Assembly (NCBI RefSeq): GCF_050003625.1 | Contig: NC_134400.1 | Location: forward strand, 53,262,066 to 53,326,065 | Origin: Haematobia irritans | Lineage: Eukaryota; Arthropoda; Insecta; Diptera; Muscidae | DNA length: 64,000 bases | Direction of reading: 5' to 3' | Shown: positions 1 through 12,196 of the stretch, one piece after another | Layout: each line of letters opens with the position of its first letter | How positions within the stretch are numbered: position 1 is the stretch's first letter | The notes under the pieces: model-generated | Seen by the model: only the letters and a program-made list of their open reading frames with translations | Told to the model about the DNA's origin: nothing | Databases searched by the model: none | Translations under genes and position numbers: made by a program

Positions 1-290
1 CAGACATTTCTGTTCAGATTGTGATAAAACTCCCATAACTATGTACCCATCAATGTTCTTAAATATGAAAATGCGGGGTTTCCCCAAACCTATACCATTG
101 ATACCCCACAAACCATGTTTACGAATTCAGTAGGGGTGGTTTAGGGTATGATATAGTCGGCCCCGCCCGACTTTCTACTTTACTGACTTGTTTAATAATG
201 GACTCAATATTAGTTATATACTAACTCTGTAGGTGCAAAATCAACTATAGCTACAACTATATATAATATCAGACATTTCTGTTCAGATTA

Positions 291-1536
291 AAGGGTGATA
301 CGGTCAAAATTTGGTCAAGGGAAAACGCGTGTAAATCGGTGAAATCGTTTATTTAAAAAATCAAATTAAATTTCTTTTTCAAGTTCAATTAGTATAAAAT
401 TCAGGAAAAATATTCAGTTAGGCTTTCGCTTTTCCAAATCCGAATTGCCGGGTCTCACGCTTGACACCTGCCATCAGATTTTGCACAGCCACCTTGTCCA
501 CCTTCTTCGCCGCAGAAAGCCAGTTTGCCTTGAACTGCTGCTCGTCCTTAGCAGTTTTTTTTGGTCTTCTTTAGGTTCCGCTTGACAATAGCCCAGTATT
601 TCTCAATTGGCCGGAGCTCTGGCGTGTTGGGAGGGTTCTTGTCCTTGGGAACCACCTGCACGTTGTTGGCGGCGTACCACTCCATGGCCTTTTTACCGTA
701 ATGGCGAGATGCCAAATCCGGCCAAAACAGTACGGAACAACCGTGTTTCTTCAGGAAAGGCAGCAGACGTTTATTCAAACACTCTTTCACGTAAATTTCT
801 TGGTTGACAGTCCCGGAAGCTATGAAAATGCTGCTTTTCAAGCCACAGGTACAGATGGCTTGCCAAACCAGATATTTTTTTGCGAACTTTGACAGTTTTA
901 TGTGCTTGAAAATATCTGCTACCTTTTCTTTTCCTTTTTCCGTATAAAACTCCTGTTCCGGAAGCTGCTTGTAGTCGGCTTTGACGTAGGTTTCGTCGTC
1001 CATTACCACGCAGTCAAACTTCGTCAGCATCGTCGTGTACAGCCTCCGGGATCGCGCTTTGGCCGTCGTATTTTGTTTATCATTGCGATTTGGAGTCACT
1101 ACCTTCTTGTAAGTCGATAGTCCGGCTCGTTTTTTGGCTCGATGCACGGTTGTAGACGATACACCCAGCTTATTTGCGGCATCTCGGGGAGATAGGTTAG
1201 GGTTTCGCTTGAAACTACCGGCAACTCTCTTTGTCGTCTCAGCGGCTTCCGGTTTTCAATTTCCCCCCGATCCAGACTTCCTGGCTGTCGACAAACGTTC
1301 CCCAAACACTTTAATTACATTTGTAACGGTTGATTTGGCAACTTTTAGCGATTTTGCCAGCTTTGCGTGCGAGTAGCTCGGATTTTCGCGATGCGCGAGC
1401 AACATTTTGATACGCTGCTCTTCTTGCTTGGACGGCATTTTGACAACTGAAGAGTGAATTCCAAAATCAAAATAGGATCAACATTTAAAGAAATACGTCA
1501 AGTTTATATTGACCAAATTTTGACCGTATCACCCTT
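291..1536 (-). mobile_element. Tc1/mariner-like transposon (DD37E type), inactivated copy
   Basis: The element is bounded by inverted termini beginning AAGGGTGATACGGTCAAAAT and flanked by TA duplications at 289-290 and 1537-1538. It is 1246 bp and matches the element at 33621-34920 throughout. TA target duplication and the encoded transposase place it in the Tc1/mariner superfamily. The host repeat copy at 1-30 shows the same site without the insertion. The transposase gene inside is broken, so this copy can only move in trans. Confidence 0.93.
418..1438 (-). pseudogene. Broken Tc1-like DD37E transposase
   Basis: Reading from ATG at 1438 on the minus strand the protein begins MPSKQEEQRIKMLLAH and parallels the intact 339-aa transposase at 33774-34793. 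The frame is stopped at 1256-1258, where CGA in the intact copy has become TGA (a CpG-type change) just after the SGSGGN stretch. It reopens to about 548, where a run of eight A residues (seven in the intact copy) shifts the frame and ends the protein at KKTKKNC. The catalytic segment (MDDETYVK, WPDLASRHYG, RPIEKYW) is still legible. The aligned natural stop is at 418-420. Normal function would be DNA cleavage and strand transfer at the inverted ends in the nucleus. I judge it dead. Confidence 0.92.
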
Positions 1537-1677
1537 TATGACAAAACTCCCATAAAAATGTACCCCTTAATGTTCTTAAATATGGAAATGCGGTTTATCG
1601 TTCAAACCAATACCAATGTTACCCCACAGATGCTTATGTTTACTAATTCAGAAGGGGTGGTTTAGGGTATGATATAG

Positions 1678-1846
1678 TCCTCAGAACAAATATGATTCAA
1701 TCTGGATATTAATTGATTTAATTAATCTTTCAATTGAAATGTCTTCTATCCCGAAAATAATCACTATTTTAATTGGACATAAAAAGTATTTGATTAATAA
1801 ATTAATTGATTTGATTTGCAAATTTTAATTAAATTTCCCTCATAGT
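1678..1846. other. AT-rich spacer, no gene
   Basis: The stretch is dominated by AATTGATTTAATTAAT-type words that recur at 8331-8560. It may be a decayed short AT-rich MITE, but I cannot define its ends. Confidence 0.4.
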
Positions 1847-2288
1847 TATACCCACCACCATAGGATGGTGATGGGGGTATAATAAGTTTGTCATTCCGTT
1901 TGTAACACATCGAAATATCGATTTCCGACTATATAAAGTATATATTCCAGATCAGGGAGAAATTCTTAGATGACATAACCATGTCCGTCTGTCTGTTGCA
2001 ATCGCGCTACAGCCTTCAATAATCGCGCTAACGTCCTGCAATTTGGCGCAGATTCTTTGTTTGTTTGCAGGCAGGTCAAGTTCGAAGATGGGCTATATCG
2101 GTCTAAGTTTTGATATAGCCCCTATATAAAACCACACCCCGATTTTGGGGTCCTGGGCTTGTAGAAACCGATTTGCCTGAAATTATAAATGTAGAGGTAT
2201 TTTAAAACCATAAAGAGGTGTGTCGAAAATGGAGTGTATTGGCCCATATTATGGTATAGCCCCCATATAGACCGATCTCCCGATTTTA
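1847..2288 (-). mobile_element. Mini-me-like B element fragment
   Basis: It starts with the TATACCCACCACCATAGGAT end, then the conserved TTCCGACTATATAAAGTATATA and GATCAGGGAGAAATTC core, a short GTCYGTCT run near 1983-1996, and B-type units containing TATAGCCCCCATATAGACCG (2251-2270). Orientation is set by the GTCY end lying at the left. It lacks the hairpin end and breaks off into CCCAGCAAAAAA-type DNA at about 2289. Confidence 0.75.
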
Positions 2289-2670
2289 CCCAGCAAAAAA
2301 GCGTCGCGATAAAAGTAGTGAAAATGTTCTTTTTGGATCCGGAAGTGGTGCCAAATTGGCGCAGAAGCGATGAATTTAACATGAGCTTGCCACCATTTCA
2401 ACAGCCGTTGCACTGAATTTGAATCATGTTTTAGAGTGTGATTTGAATTCAGTGTTTTGGATGTGAATTAAAAAATTTTGTGATATTTTGCCAAATATTT
2501 TTTTTAATTTTATGATTTTTAATGCATTCTAACGCTTGTCTGAAACTCTTGAACTCAAATATTTCCGAAAATTCGCAATTTTTCTAGAATGTATTTAGCA
2601 TTTTTATCGACAAAATTTGAATAATTTGTTCTATTTTATTAATTGTTACTCTGTTTTTAATCTATTTGAA
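2289..2670. other. Fragment of a CCCAGCAAAAAA family plus AT-rich DNA
   Basis: The left part (CCCAGCAAAAAAGC, then GGATCCGGAAGTGGTG near 2335-2350) is related to sequence at 31015-31100 and 50540-50650, so it is a dispersed repeat. The rest is AT-rich with no supported gene. Confidence 0.45.
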
Positions 2671-2893
2671 ACATGTAAAGAAAGTCTAAAGTCGGGCGGG
2701 GCCGACTATATTATACACTGCACCACTTTGTAGATCCACATTTTCGATAGCATATCAACGTCCAATGTGTTGGGTGCTATATATAAAAGTTTATGTTCCC
2801 ATATACATATATTTAAATCTGACCAGATCTGGACAAAATTTATCAGAGTTCTACAAAATGTATAGACTTTAAATTTAAGTCGGCTAATGCCCT
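2671..2893 (+). mobile_element. C-type element end (hairpin end only)
   Basis: AAAGTCTAAAGTCGGGCGGG at about 2681-2700 followed by GCCGACTATATTATACACTG is the C-family hairpin end, as at 38251. The downstream text (ATAAAAGTTTATGTTCCCAT, TTTAAATCTGACCAG) also matches C copies. It breaks at 2893, where a TIR element begins. Confidence 0.7.
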
Positions 2894-5296
2894 CACTGAA
2901 AGGAAAAAGTACGTCATGAGGATGAATCTTTACATCACGGTGACGAATTTTTCGTCAAAAATGAGCTAACGTAACATTTCATCCCATTGACGATTTTTTC
3001 GTCATAGTGATGAATTGAATTCATCCCTGTGATGAACTTATTTACATCCCATATACAACTATGTTACGTCCAGATGATGAATGTATTTCATCTATGTGAT
3101 AATATTTTTCGTATCTGCGATTATTCTCTTTCATCCATGCGATGATGCAATTCTTCAAAAGTACGATTCTCGTTCGTCATCGCTACAAACGCCATCGTCA
3201 TAGCGATGAACTCTTTCCCTAAATTTTACGTAATCCATTCATCAATATGATGTAATAGATTCATCAATTTGATGTAATCGATTCATCAATACGATGTAAA
3301 CATCAAATTGATAAATTGATTATTAGAAATATTTTCTACGACACTTTTAATAAAGAACCATATTGTTTTTTATTTTAATTAAATAAATTTTATTTATTTG
3401 AAATATACGAACGAAGTAAAAACGTATACAAAATTTTTCATACACATCTACCAAAGCTGTTGATTTTGATAAATTGACCATCGAGACACACAAAAATTCT
3501 GTTACCTTAATTAGTGTTTAGATCACCAAGGACGAAAAGTTTTATGGGTTCATGGTTAGGTTAGGTTAGGTTATGTGGTAGCCCGATGTATCAGGCTCAA
3601 TTAGACTATTCAGTCCATTGTGATACCACAGTGGTGAACTTCTCTCTTATCACTGAGTGCTGCCCGATTCCATGTTAAGCTCAATGATAAGGGACCTCCT
3701 TTTTATAGCCGAGTCCGAACGGCGTTCCACATTCCAGTGAAACCACTTAGAGAAGCTTTGAAACCCTCAGAAATGTCACCAGCATTACTGAGGTGGGATA
3801 ATCCACCGCTGAAAAACTTTTTGGTGTTCGGTCGTAGCAGGAATCGAACCCACGACCTTGTGTATGCAAGGCGGGCATGCTAACCATTGCACCACGGTGG
3901 CTTTATGGGTTCATCCTGTGGAGTAAAAAAATTATAAAGAAGAATTTAAAAATTGAAATTTTAAATTATTGTAAAATATATTCGATCTTTTTAGAACAAA
4001 ATTTAACTCACCCTTTTTGTGCCCAACTGTTCCTTTTCGTTTTGAATTGTTTGCTCATCCAATTCATCTTTGTTCTTTAATTTCTTTATCCGTATTCGGT
4101 TTTCACAGAACGAAAAATGTTGCGGCATTTATCTGTAAATTTCGAAATACTTTCATAAACATATAAATGTTATAAAAAAAATAAATTGACCAAAAAAATC
4201 GTCATTTTGGTTGAAATTTTTTTTCCATATATAACACTTCATGCTTTTTTTATTTTTACTCACATTTTTGTTTTTCTTTTCACTTTCACATCTTTAATCA
4301 TTAGCCCTTTATTTTCGGCACGCGCGACCACCTTTACACTTTGGACTAAACTCAACAACTGAGAGGAACCATTTGAAATGTTCTTACCGCACAGAAAAAA
4401 AAAAAACAATATTTCTACCACACAACTACGTATGGATGTGTTATTGCATTAGTATTTGAATACATGTCAACGGAGTAGATGAAACTTTTCGTCTATTTGA
4501 TTACTATTTTCGTCAATTTGACAACTTTTATTGTTCTCATATGTCTTGGAAGCCAATTTAAAAACAAACATGTGAACAAATGTTTGCTCAAATACTCGTC
4601 TGAGTTAAGTTAAGGTGGAGAGAGCATGAAATACCCAACAAAAATAACTTAGCTCTCATTAATAAAAACTGTGTACAGTTATTTAAAAACAAAACGTAGC
4701 AAGCGTATTTGGTTGTGTGTGTGTGTTTTTTTAGGTAGTGAAATAAACACACATCTACAGAACGTATGAATTTTATCATCACATTGAACACTGTTTCGTC
4801 ACATTGACTATTGATTCGACTTTTAGGTGCTTCACTTTAGTACTAATGGAAAAATTACAAACATCAATATAGCATTGAGATTTTTTGATACACATTTCAG
4901 AGAAAACTGTGTTTCATCAATTTGAAGATTCTTTCATCGCATTGACGAAAACCAGCATCCTTGATACATCATGAAAATAAAACACTTAAAACTTTTGTCC
5001 AATTTCTATTAATATGTGTACTTCATATATTGGGACTTCATATAAACGAAATTAATTTAAATCAAATGTTAATTTTGGTTAACTTTCGCTGAATCGGGAA
5101 GAAAATAATTTCGTCTCATAGACGAAACTAGATCATCAATGTGACGAACTATGAAAAGAACAAAATTTGACTTTGATGATTGATTTCGTCACGTGGACTA
5201 CCGAAATACTCCCATGGACGAAACTTTTCATCGCATAGACGAAAACGCATTGATGAAACTCAATCGTCAAGGTGACGAAAGCTTTTTCTTTCGGTG
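2894..5296. mobile_element. Non-autonomous TIR element rich in TTCATC/GATGAA words
   Basis: The left end reads CACTGAAAGGAAAAAGTACG and the right end, on the other strand, CACCGAAAGAAAAAGCTTTC, giving imperfect inverted termini about 2.4 kb apart. For some 500 bp inside the left end and about 850 bp inside the right end, GATGAA/TTCATC/GACGAA words recur every 15-40 bp in both orientations. The middle (3920-4420) is AT-rich. A SINE is nested at 3554-3901. No transposase frame is visible. The target duplication is not clear (at most CT on each side), so the superfamily is undecided. Confidence 0.6.
3554..3901 (-). mobile_element. tRNA-derived SINE, copy 1
   Basis: A 348-bp insertion with a perfect 13-bp target duplication TTTATGGGTTCAT (3541-3553 and 3902-3914). 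On the minus strand it starts with a tRNA-like head (CCACCGTGGTGCAATGGTTA, then B box GGTTCGATTCC) and ends with (CCTAA)n repeats. The tail before those repeats matches the 3' end of the LINE at 39739-41936. It inserted into the TTCATC-rich element. Confidence 0.93.
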
Positions 5297-5325
5297 CTGG
5301 GGTGGAACACAATGTTAGTAAAACA

Positions 5326-6260
<935 letters not shown>

Positions 6261-6289
6261 AAAAAGCCCGATTAAATACGTCTATAATT

Positions 6290-7009
6290 CAATTTGACAA
6301 AATTTTCTATAGCAATAAAATATTGACAAAATTTTCTATAGAAATAAAATTTTAACAAAATTTTCTACAGAAATAAAATTTTGACTAAATTTTCTACAGA
6401 AATAAAATTTTGACAAAATTTTCTATAGAAAAAAAATTTTGACAAAATTTTCTATAGAAACAAATTTTACAAAATTTTCTATAGAAATAACATTTTGACA
6501 AAATTTTCTATTGAAATAAAATGTTGACAAAATTTTCTACAGAAATAAAATTTTGGCAAAATTTTCTAAAGAAATAAAATTTTGACTAAATTTTCTATAG
6601 AAATAAAATTTTAACAAAATTTCTATAGAAAAAAAATTTTGACAAAATTTTCTATAGAAATAATATTTTGACAAAATTTTCTATAGGAATAAAATGTTGA
6701 CAAAATTTTCTACAGAAATAAAATTTTGACAACATTTCTTATAAAAAAAAACATTTTCACAAAATTTTCTATAGAAATAAAATATTGAAAAAAAAATTAT
6801 AGAAAAAAAAAACATTTTGACAAAGTTTTCTATAAAAATAAAATTTTGACAAAGTTTTCCATAGAAATATAATTTTGACAAAATTTTCTATAGAAATAAA
6901 ACGTTGACAAAATTTTCTATAGAAATAAAATTTTGACAAAATTTTCAATTGAAATAAAATTTTGATAAAATTTTATTAGAAATAAATTTTTTACAACATT
7001 TTCTATATA
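6290..7009. repeat. 28-bp minisatellite (AAATTTTGACAAAATTTTCT type)
   Basis: About 25 head-to-tail units of roughly 28 bp, each with ACAAAATTTTCTATAGAAAT followed by AAAATTTTG, with scattered substitutions and small indels. The same unit, reverse-complemented, forms 10590-11345 and 55495-55905. It abuts the A-type units at 7010 and is probably an internal part of that A element, as in the copy at 53958-56150. Confidence 0.95.
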
Positions 7010-7541
7010 CCATATACTAACATCACGTTCCAAATTTTAACCGGATCGGGTGAATTTTGCTCCTCCAAGATGTTCCGGAGTTCAAATCTGGGGATCGGTT
7101 TATATGGGGGCTATATATAATTATGGACCGATATGGACCAATTTTTCCATGGTTGTTAGAGACCATATACTAACACCACGTACCAAATTTCAACCGGATC
7201 GAATGAAATTTGTTTCTCTATGCGGCTCCGTAAGCCACATCTGGGGGTCAGTTTATATGGGGGCTATACGTAAAAGTGGTCCAATATGGACCATTTGCAA
7301 TACCATCCGACGTACATCAATAACAACTACTTATGCCAATTTTCAAGTCGATAGCTTAGTTCGTTCGGAAATTAGCGTGATTTCAACAGACGGACTGACG
7401 GACGGACATGCTCACATCGACTCAGAATTTCACCACGACCCAGAATATATATACTTTATGGGATCTTAGAGCAATATTTCGATGTGTTACAAAACGGAAT
7501 GACAAAGTTAATATACCCCCATCCTATGGTGGAGGGTATAA
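7010..7541 (+). mobile_element. Mini-me-like A element, hairpin end missing
   Basis: Two to three A-type units (GGTTTATATGGGGGCTATAT at 7088 and 7250), then the GACGGACTGACGGACGGACATG run, the CGACCCAGAATATATATACT core and the end ATCCTATGGTGGAGGGTATA (7521-7540). The left side begins in the minisatellite. Confidence 0.87.
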
Positions 7542-7556
7542 AAATTGAATTAAAAG

Positions 7557-7658
7557 AACTTCCTGTGTAGTTAAAATAAGAAACATCTTTGGGAGGACGT
7601 TTTTGGAAGACCTTTTAAAGTTGTGCCTTTAGAAGAACTTCCATTTTTTTGCTGGATA
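7557..7658 (-). repeat. Short dispersed repeat of the CCAGCAAAAAAATGGAAG family
   Basis: On the minus strand it reads TCCAGCAAAAAAATGGAAGT and then AAAGGCACAACTTTAAAAGG, the same order as the repeat that hosts the LINE at 39702-39738/41937-41985 and the one near 15222-15336. About 100 bp with no coding content. It may be a MITE end. Confidence 0.5.
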
Positions 7659-7659
7659 C

Positions 7660-8310
7660 TTCTTGATTTGCCTGAAATTTGAAACCTAGAGGTAGTTTAG
7701 GAGCATAAATAGGTCTTCAGAAAATGGTGTCCGATGCACACCATGGTTTGATACAGACCCCATATAGACCGATCTCCTGAATTTAATTCTTGGGCCTCTA
7801 GAAACCATAGTTTTTATCCGATTTGCCTGAATTTGTAAATATAATGGCCGGATTTAGTTTTTATTGGTTCATTTGGAATGGCCTCCATATAGACCGATTT
7901 CACTTTCTGAGGGTATAGAAGGCGCACTGATCATGAGAAATGTAAAATTTCCAGATTTTACTTCTCGTAATAATGGGGGTAAAAATCTTCAGGTTTTAGA
8001 TTTCAAATCAAGGCGTCATTTCATCATTTTTTTTGCACACGAGATGTTTATGATTCTCAAAAATGGTTCTTATACATCCAGAATCTGATCTAGTCATCGT
8101 AGGTAGAATCTTTAAATTTCATTTCGGGAAGCGTACTGGTTGAACTGATCTGCTTGGAGGAATATCTGTCATCAAACCCCCTGAAGTTCTATATATTATT
8201 AAGTAACCCGCTACGACTAAGAGTTTTCGGCGGAAACTATTATATTTGATTCATGGTGGTGGGTATTTAAGATTCGGCCCGGCCGAACTAACTGCCGTAT
8301 ACACTTGTCT
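7660..8310 (-). mobile_element. Mini-me-like B element, hairpin half
   Basis: B-type unit remnants (CCATATAGACCGATCTCCTG near 7771), then sequence shared with 10085-10395, then GTGGTGGGTATTTAAGATTC and the hairpin CGGCCCGGCCG at 8276-8286, ending near ACTTGT at 8305-8310. The (TA)/(GTCY) end is absent. Position 8261-8290 shows the unoccupied form of the site where a Tc1-like element sits at 33619. Confidence 0.75.
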
Positions 8311-8613
8311 TAAGTAACTTGGTGTCCCTAGTTTGATTAAAAAATGATTGTTACAATTAATTTATTAATTACAGACGTAACTATTTTCAATCAGTTTCTT
8401 AATTGACTTTTCGTTTTTATTAAAAATTTATTGTATCAATTAATTTTTTTATTAAAAATTAAAAAACTTAATATTTTTTAACTGACTTAGTCATCCGATT
8501 TTGATTAAAAAGTTTATTGTATCAATTATTTATTGATTGAAAAATGTTCAACTTCAATTAACTTTTTAATTTGAATTATTTTGGTGATATTTTTTCTGTG
8601 TGGGCATTATGTA
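8311..8613. other. AT-rich spacer
   Basis: Runs of TTAATTAAAAATT-type words (8335-8575) recur loosely in both orientations, suggesting a decayed short MITE. No gene and no clear ends. Confidence 0.4.
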
Positions 8614-8820
8614 CACGCAAATTGTCTTCGTGGAAACGAAATTTTAGACCAACGAAGTTTTCTTTTATTGTTGAAGTTGTTTCTCTCAGACCTAACAAAG
8701 TTGGACACAAACATGACATAAATGAAATTTTACTTGCCTCGAAGCAGATAACATGTAAAAGAAAGAAAACTTCCTTGGTCTGAAATTTCATTTCTTGAGG
8801 AAAGATATATTTTTTGTGTG
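8614..8820. mobile_element. Short MITE with long TIRs and TA duplication
   Basis: 207 bp between TA dinucleotides (8612-8613, 8821-8822). The ends CACGCAAATTGTC and, inverted, CACACAAAAAATA start an inverted repeat that continues through a shared GAAATTT...AGACCAA.GAAGTTTTCTTT stretch for about 60 bp. Its CACGC-A-rich ends resemble the tRNA-carrying elements at 42545 and 48343. Confidence 0.75.
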
Positions 8821-9470
8821 TACAATATAAGATTTGTCTATTGTTTGAACAACCCTCGTTAAAATATTTGTTGTTAGTTGTTTTTATTTTAAATTTAAGC
8901 ACATCTATCCTCCATAAAAATTCAACTCATTAAATTCAACGAGAAACATAATTTAATGCGAAAAAAACGAAACAATTAAAGCTATTGTTGATGCAGCCGT
9001 ATGAGCTGCTGGTTTTGCGTTTCGAGCAGAAAATTTATTTTTCATTATGGCCATCAGGGATCGACACACGTCTGTTAGGCACGTTGCACCAAGTGTAGAT
9101 ATAATGAATTTTTATGATCCACAAATAGGGGCGTGTTTTCGGATGTATGGATGGATGGATGAATGAGTGACCGGCCTAAATGAGTGAGGAGCGAACAGCC
9201 GATGGACTGGTTGGCTAGCTGCCTGATGAATGGACACGAATATTAAATTCTATATTAGCATGCATATATCTAATATGCAAAATGCTATACAGATGTAAAG
9301 CGTAAAAATTCTTTCTAAAAAAAATATTTGAAAAAGAAATAATAATAAATTAATAAATAAGCAAAACAAATGCACGAATTTAGTACATTAAGAGGAGCAA
9401 ATGGCAAATTTTATTCACTACATAATAATCGCAATTTATTTAGATCAAAGATTTAGCTCATATGGCTCTC
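8821..9470. other. Possibly unique host non-coding DNA
   Basis: No repeat recognised elsewhere in the window and no supported gene. The block 8990-9240 is less AT-rich than its surroundings, with CAGCCGTATGAGCTGCTGGT and a GGATGTATGGATGGATGGAT run (9139-9158). It could be intronic or intergenic host sequence. Confidence 0.4.
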
Positions 9471-9895
9471 TGCAAGGATATATTGGATGCATTTTGCAAA
9501 CATGGACCGATCCACACCATATTCGCTACACCTATTTACGGACCTCCAAATATTGAATTTCAGGCAAATCGGATAAAAATTGGGGTGTCTAGATCGGTCT
9601 ATAAGGGGAGCATATCAAAATTGGCTTACATATGTTTGGACCCAAAATACCTCTACATTTGGAATTTCAAGCAAATCGGATAACAATTGGGATGTTTAGA
9701 CGCTCAAGAGGTCAAATCGGGAGATCGGTCTATATGAGGGAAATACCAAAACATCGACCGATACACACTCTTCGGCACACTTATGTGTTGACCTAACCTA
9801 CCTCGGATAAAAATTGGCGTTTCTAGAAGCCCAAGAAGTCAAATCAGTAGACCGGGCTATATTTAAACGTGGACCGATACGCACCATATGCATTA
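9471..9895 (+). mobile_element. Mini-me-like B units (truncated)
   Basis: Decayed B-type units with CATGGACCGATCCACACCAT, ATTTCAGGCAAATCGGATAA and GATCGGTCTATATGAGGG. Neither end is present. Confidence 0.65.
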
Positions 9896-10001
9896 GCGTA
9901 GCTAGACAATTTTCCTAGGGGGGACTATAGCCCCATAGCTAAAAATTTATAGACTGAACTTATAGGTTCAATTAATGATTTATTTCATAAAAATGAATAA
10001 A
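9896..10001. other. Short spacer
   Basis: About 100 bp linking two B fragments. Nothing recognised. Confidence 0.3.
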
Positions 10002-10395
10002 AAAGAAGTATATACGGCCGTAAGTTCGGCAGGCTGAATCTTAAATACCCGCCACCATGAATCAAATATTAGGGTTTCCTTTGAAATTTCAAGGGATTTG
10101 AGGACAAATCAAGCAGAACACTTCAACCAGTACACTTCCCGAAGATAAATTAAAAGATTTTACCTATGAAGACTATATCAGATTCTGGATTTGTAAGAAC
10201 CATTTTTGTTTGAGTTTTAGAGGAATCATTAACATCTATTATAAGTGTGCAAGAAAATTATAAAATAACGTGTTGATTTGAAATCTTAAATCTGTAGATT
10301 TTCACCCGAGAAGTAAAATCTGGAAGTTTTACATTGAGTTTCAAGCAATTTTCATGATCGGTGCGCCTTCTATACCCTCAAGAAGTGAAATTTTC
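10002..10395 (+). mobile_element. Mini-me-like B element, hairpin end fragment
   Basis: GTATATACGGCCGTAAGTTC leads into an imperfect hairpin (GGCAGGCTG), then AATACCCGCCACCATGAATC and the B-specific internal text shared with 5375-5690 and 12850-13170. It is cut off after CCCTCAAGAAGTGAAAT. Confidence 0.75.
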
Positions 10396-10589
10396 ATTGA
10401 TCGATCGTTATTCATTCGATCAATGCACAGCATGATTGTAAATGAAAATCAACTTCCAATTACGGCTATCTTTTTATGTTTCCTCCATTTTCGATCCATT
10501 TTAATGCCCATATCAATTTATTTGAAATATTTCGAACAATCGAAATTATTTTTTTATTTTATTTAAGGGCCGTATACATATGTGGAATA
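10396..10589. other. Spacer between B fragment and minisatellite
   Basis: No supported gene. It contains a small GATCGATC palindrome at 10399-10406. The 70-codon open frames here overlap the minisatellite and look spurious. Confidence 0.3.
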
Positions 10590-11345
10590 TTGACAGAAAA
10601 TTTTCTCAAAGTTGTCTTTTATAGAAAATTTTGTCAAAATGTTATTGTCAAATTTTTTTATGTTTTTGTCAAAATTTTATTTCTATAGAAAATTTTGTCA
10701 AAATTTTATTTCTATAGAAAATTTTGTCAAAATTTTATTACTATAGAAATACTTTTTTCTATAGGAAATTGAGTCAAAATTTTGTTTCTATAGAATATTT
10801 TCCAAAATTTTATTTCTATAGAACATTTTGCAAAATTTTGTTTGTTCCAAAAAATTTTTTAAAAATTTTCTTTCTAGTGACAATTTTATTTCTATAAAAA
10901 TTTAAGTCAAAATTTTATTTCTATTGAAAATTTTGCCAAAATTTTATAGTAATAGATTTTTTTATTAGAAAATTTGGTCAAAATTTTATTTCTATAGAAA
11001 ATTTTGTCAAAATTTTATTTCTATAGAAAATTTAGTCAAAATGTTGTTTTTGAATATGAATATTTTGCAGAATCTTATTTACAACAGAAAAATTTTTCTA
11101 AAATTGTATTCTTATTGATAATTTTTCAAAATTTTATTTCTTACTGAAGCTTACTGATACTCACTGCTATTAAAAATGTATTCATAAATTTAGTCAAAAT
11201 TTTATTTCTATAGAAAATTTAGTCAAAATTTTGTTTCTATAGAATATTTTGCAAAATTTAATTTCAATATAAAAATTTGGAAAATTTTATTTCTATAGAA
11301 AATTTAGTCAAAATTTTGTTTCTATTTACTAGACAAAAATTTTTC
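10590..11345. repeat. 28-bp minisatellite, decayed
   Basis: Reverse-complement form of the 6290-7009 array (units with AAAATTTTATTTCTATAGAA and AATTTTGTCA). It is more diverged and interrupted, with two similar short blocks around 11145-11170 and 11352-11375 (CTGATACTCACTGCTA). Confidence 0.85.
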
Positions 11346-11539
11346 CAAAATTGTATGCTCACTGATACTCACTGCTAAGTCGAAAACTTGTAGAAATGAC
11401 TCAAATTTTGAAATTTTTCAATGAATGAATCATAAATGCATTTTTGAGAAATTGTCTAAACAATTATAAATATTTCCCAAATATTGCCCGAGATTTTGTG
11501 GAAATCTGATTTGAGATTTAATCAAAATGTAGATCTAAA
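11346..11539. other. AT-rich spacer
   Basis: No gene or repeat boundary recognised. Confidence 0.3.
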
Positions 11540-11850
11540 TACAAAGTTGTGCAGAGTATATTATAATCGGCCCGCCTGACTTTAGACTTTCCTTGCATTT
11601 TTATTTTTTGTTAAAATTGTGTTACGTCCCATAACGTTAGATTTAAATTTTAAGTACATAGATTTTGTAGAAGTATATACAATTTTGTCTAAATCGATTC
11701 AGATTCAAATTCATGCATATGGGAATATAAACTTTTATATAACTCGCAACAAATTTAAAGGATTTGAGATAGTATCAATAATTTTGGTCCACAAATGCAT
11801 ATACTGTTGGTATCTTCTCATATTATGATGGGTATTTATATCTTTATTTT
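11540..11850 (-). mobile_element. C-type element ends (two partial pieces)
   Basis: A hairpin end (AATCGGCCCGCCTGACTTTA, 11564-11583) is followed by text matching 49560-49730 (GTGTTACGTCCCATAACGTT; TTTTGTAGAAGTATATACAA). This gives two minus-oriented partial C ends side by side. Confidence 0.55.
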
Positions 11851-11929
11851 ATTTATTAAACATTGTCCTAAATTTATTTTATTATTATTTCGGCTTGAGG
11901 TCCTTTTAATAAAAAATACTTTTTACGAT

Positions 11930-12196
11930 TTTTGATTACTTTAAATTTGAAATATAGAGTTCAATTGGCATCTAATGTGAAATTAAGACCTTGTTTGCAC
12001 ACATAAATAAATACGATACTTTATATCGATCCACTTACGGTACCCCCACAATAGAACTACAAATTAGTGGTATTAAAATGAGATTTAGTTATATTACCCG
12101 GAGTCGACTCCGGAGTCGGAGTCGAGCTGATGAAAAATGCTGGAGTCGGAGGCGGAGTCGGAGTCGAGCAAAATTGGCTCGACTCCACAGCCCTGC
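11930..12196. mobile_element. Right end of a CAGGGC-terminus (hAT-like) element
   Basis: It ends CTCGACTCCACAGCCCTG at 12179-12196 and is preceded by a GGAGTCGGAGTCG-rich stretch (12107-12170). The body (AAAATGAGATTTAG near 12075) matches 57778-57791 next to the same end at 57880. It interrupts an A-type unit: AACCATGCAAAAATTGGT resumes immediately after. A matching left end was not found nearby. CAGGG termini suggest hAT, but no transposase is present. Confidence 0.55.

Larger units (their letters stand above)
1..1677 (-). repeat. C-type repeat unit present twice in tandem (about 269 bp), second copy split by a Tc1-like element
   Basis: The phrase starting CAGACATTTCTGTTCAGATT occurs at 1 and again at 270, and both are followed by a TGAYAAAACTCCCATA stretch (21 onward; 1539 onward after the insertion). 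Copy 1 ends in the GC-rich hairpin GTCGGCCCCGCCCGAC near 155-172, the terminal mark of the C family. Copy 2 lacks that hairpin and runs into unrelated DNA at about 1677. Copy 1 gives the unoccupied version of the transposon target at 289/1537. No gene is seen. Confidence 0.7.

Noticed and set aside
548..1147. 199-codon frame as a complete transposase
   Set aside because: It is only the C-terminal part of the Tc1-like transposase after a nonsense codon, with a frameshifted end. Annotated as a pseudogene.
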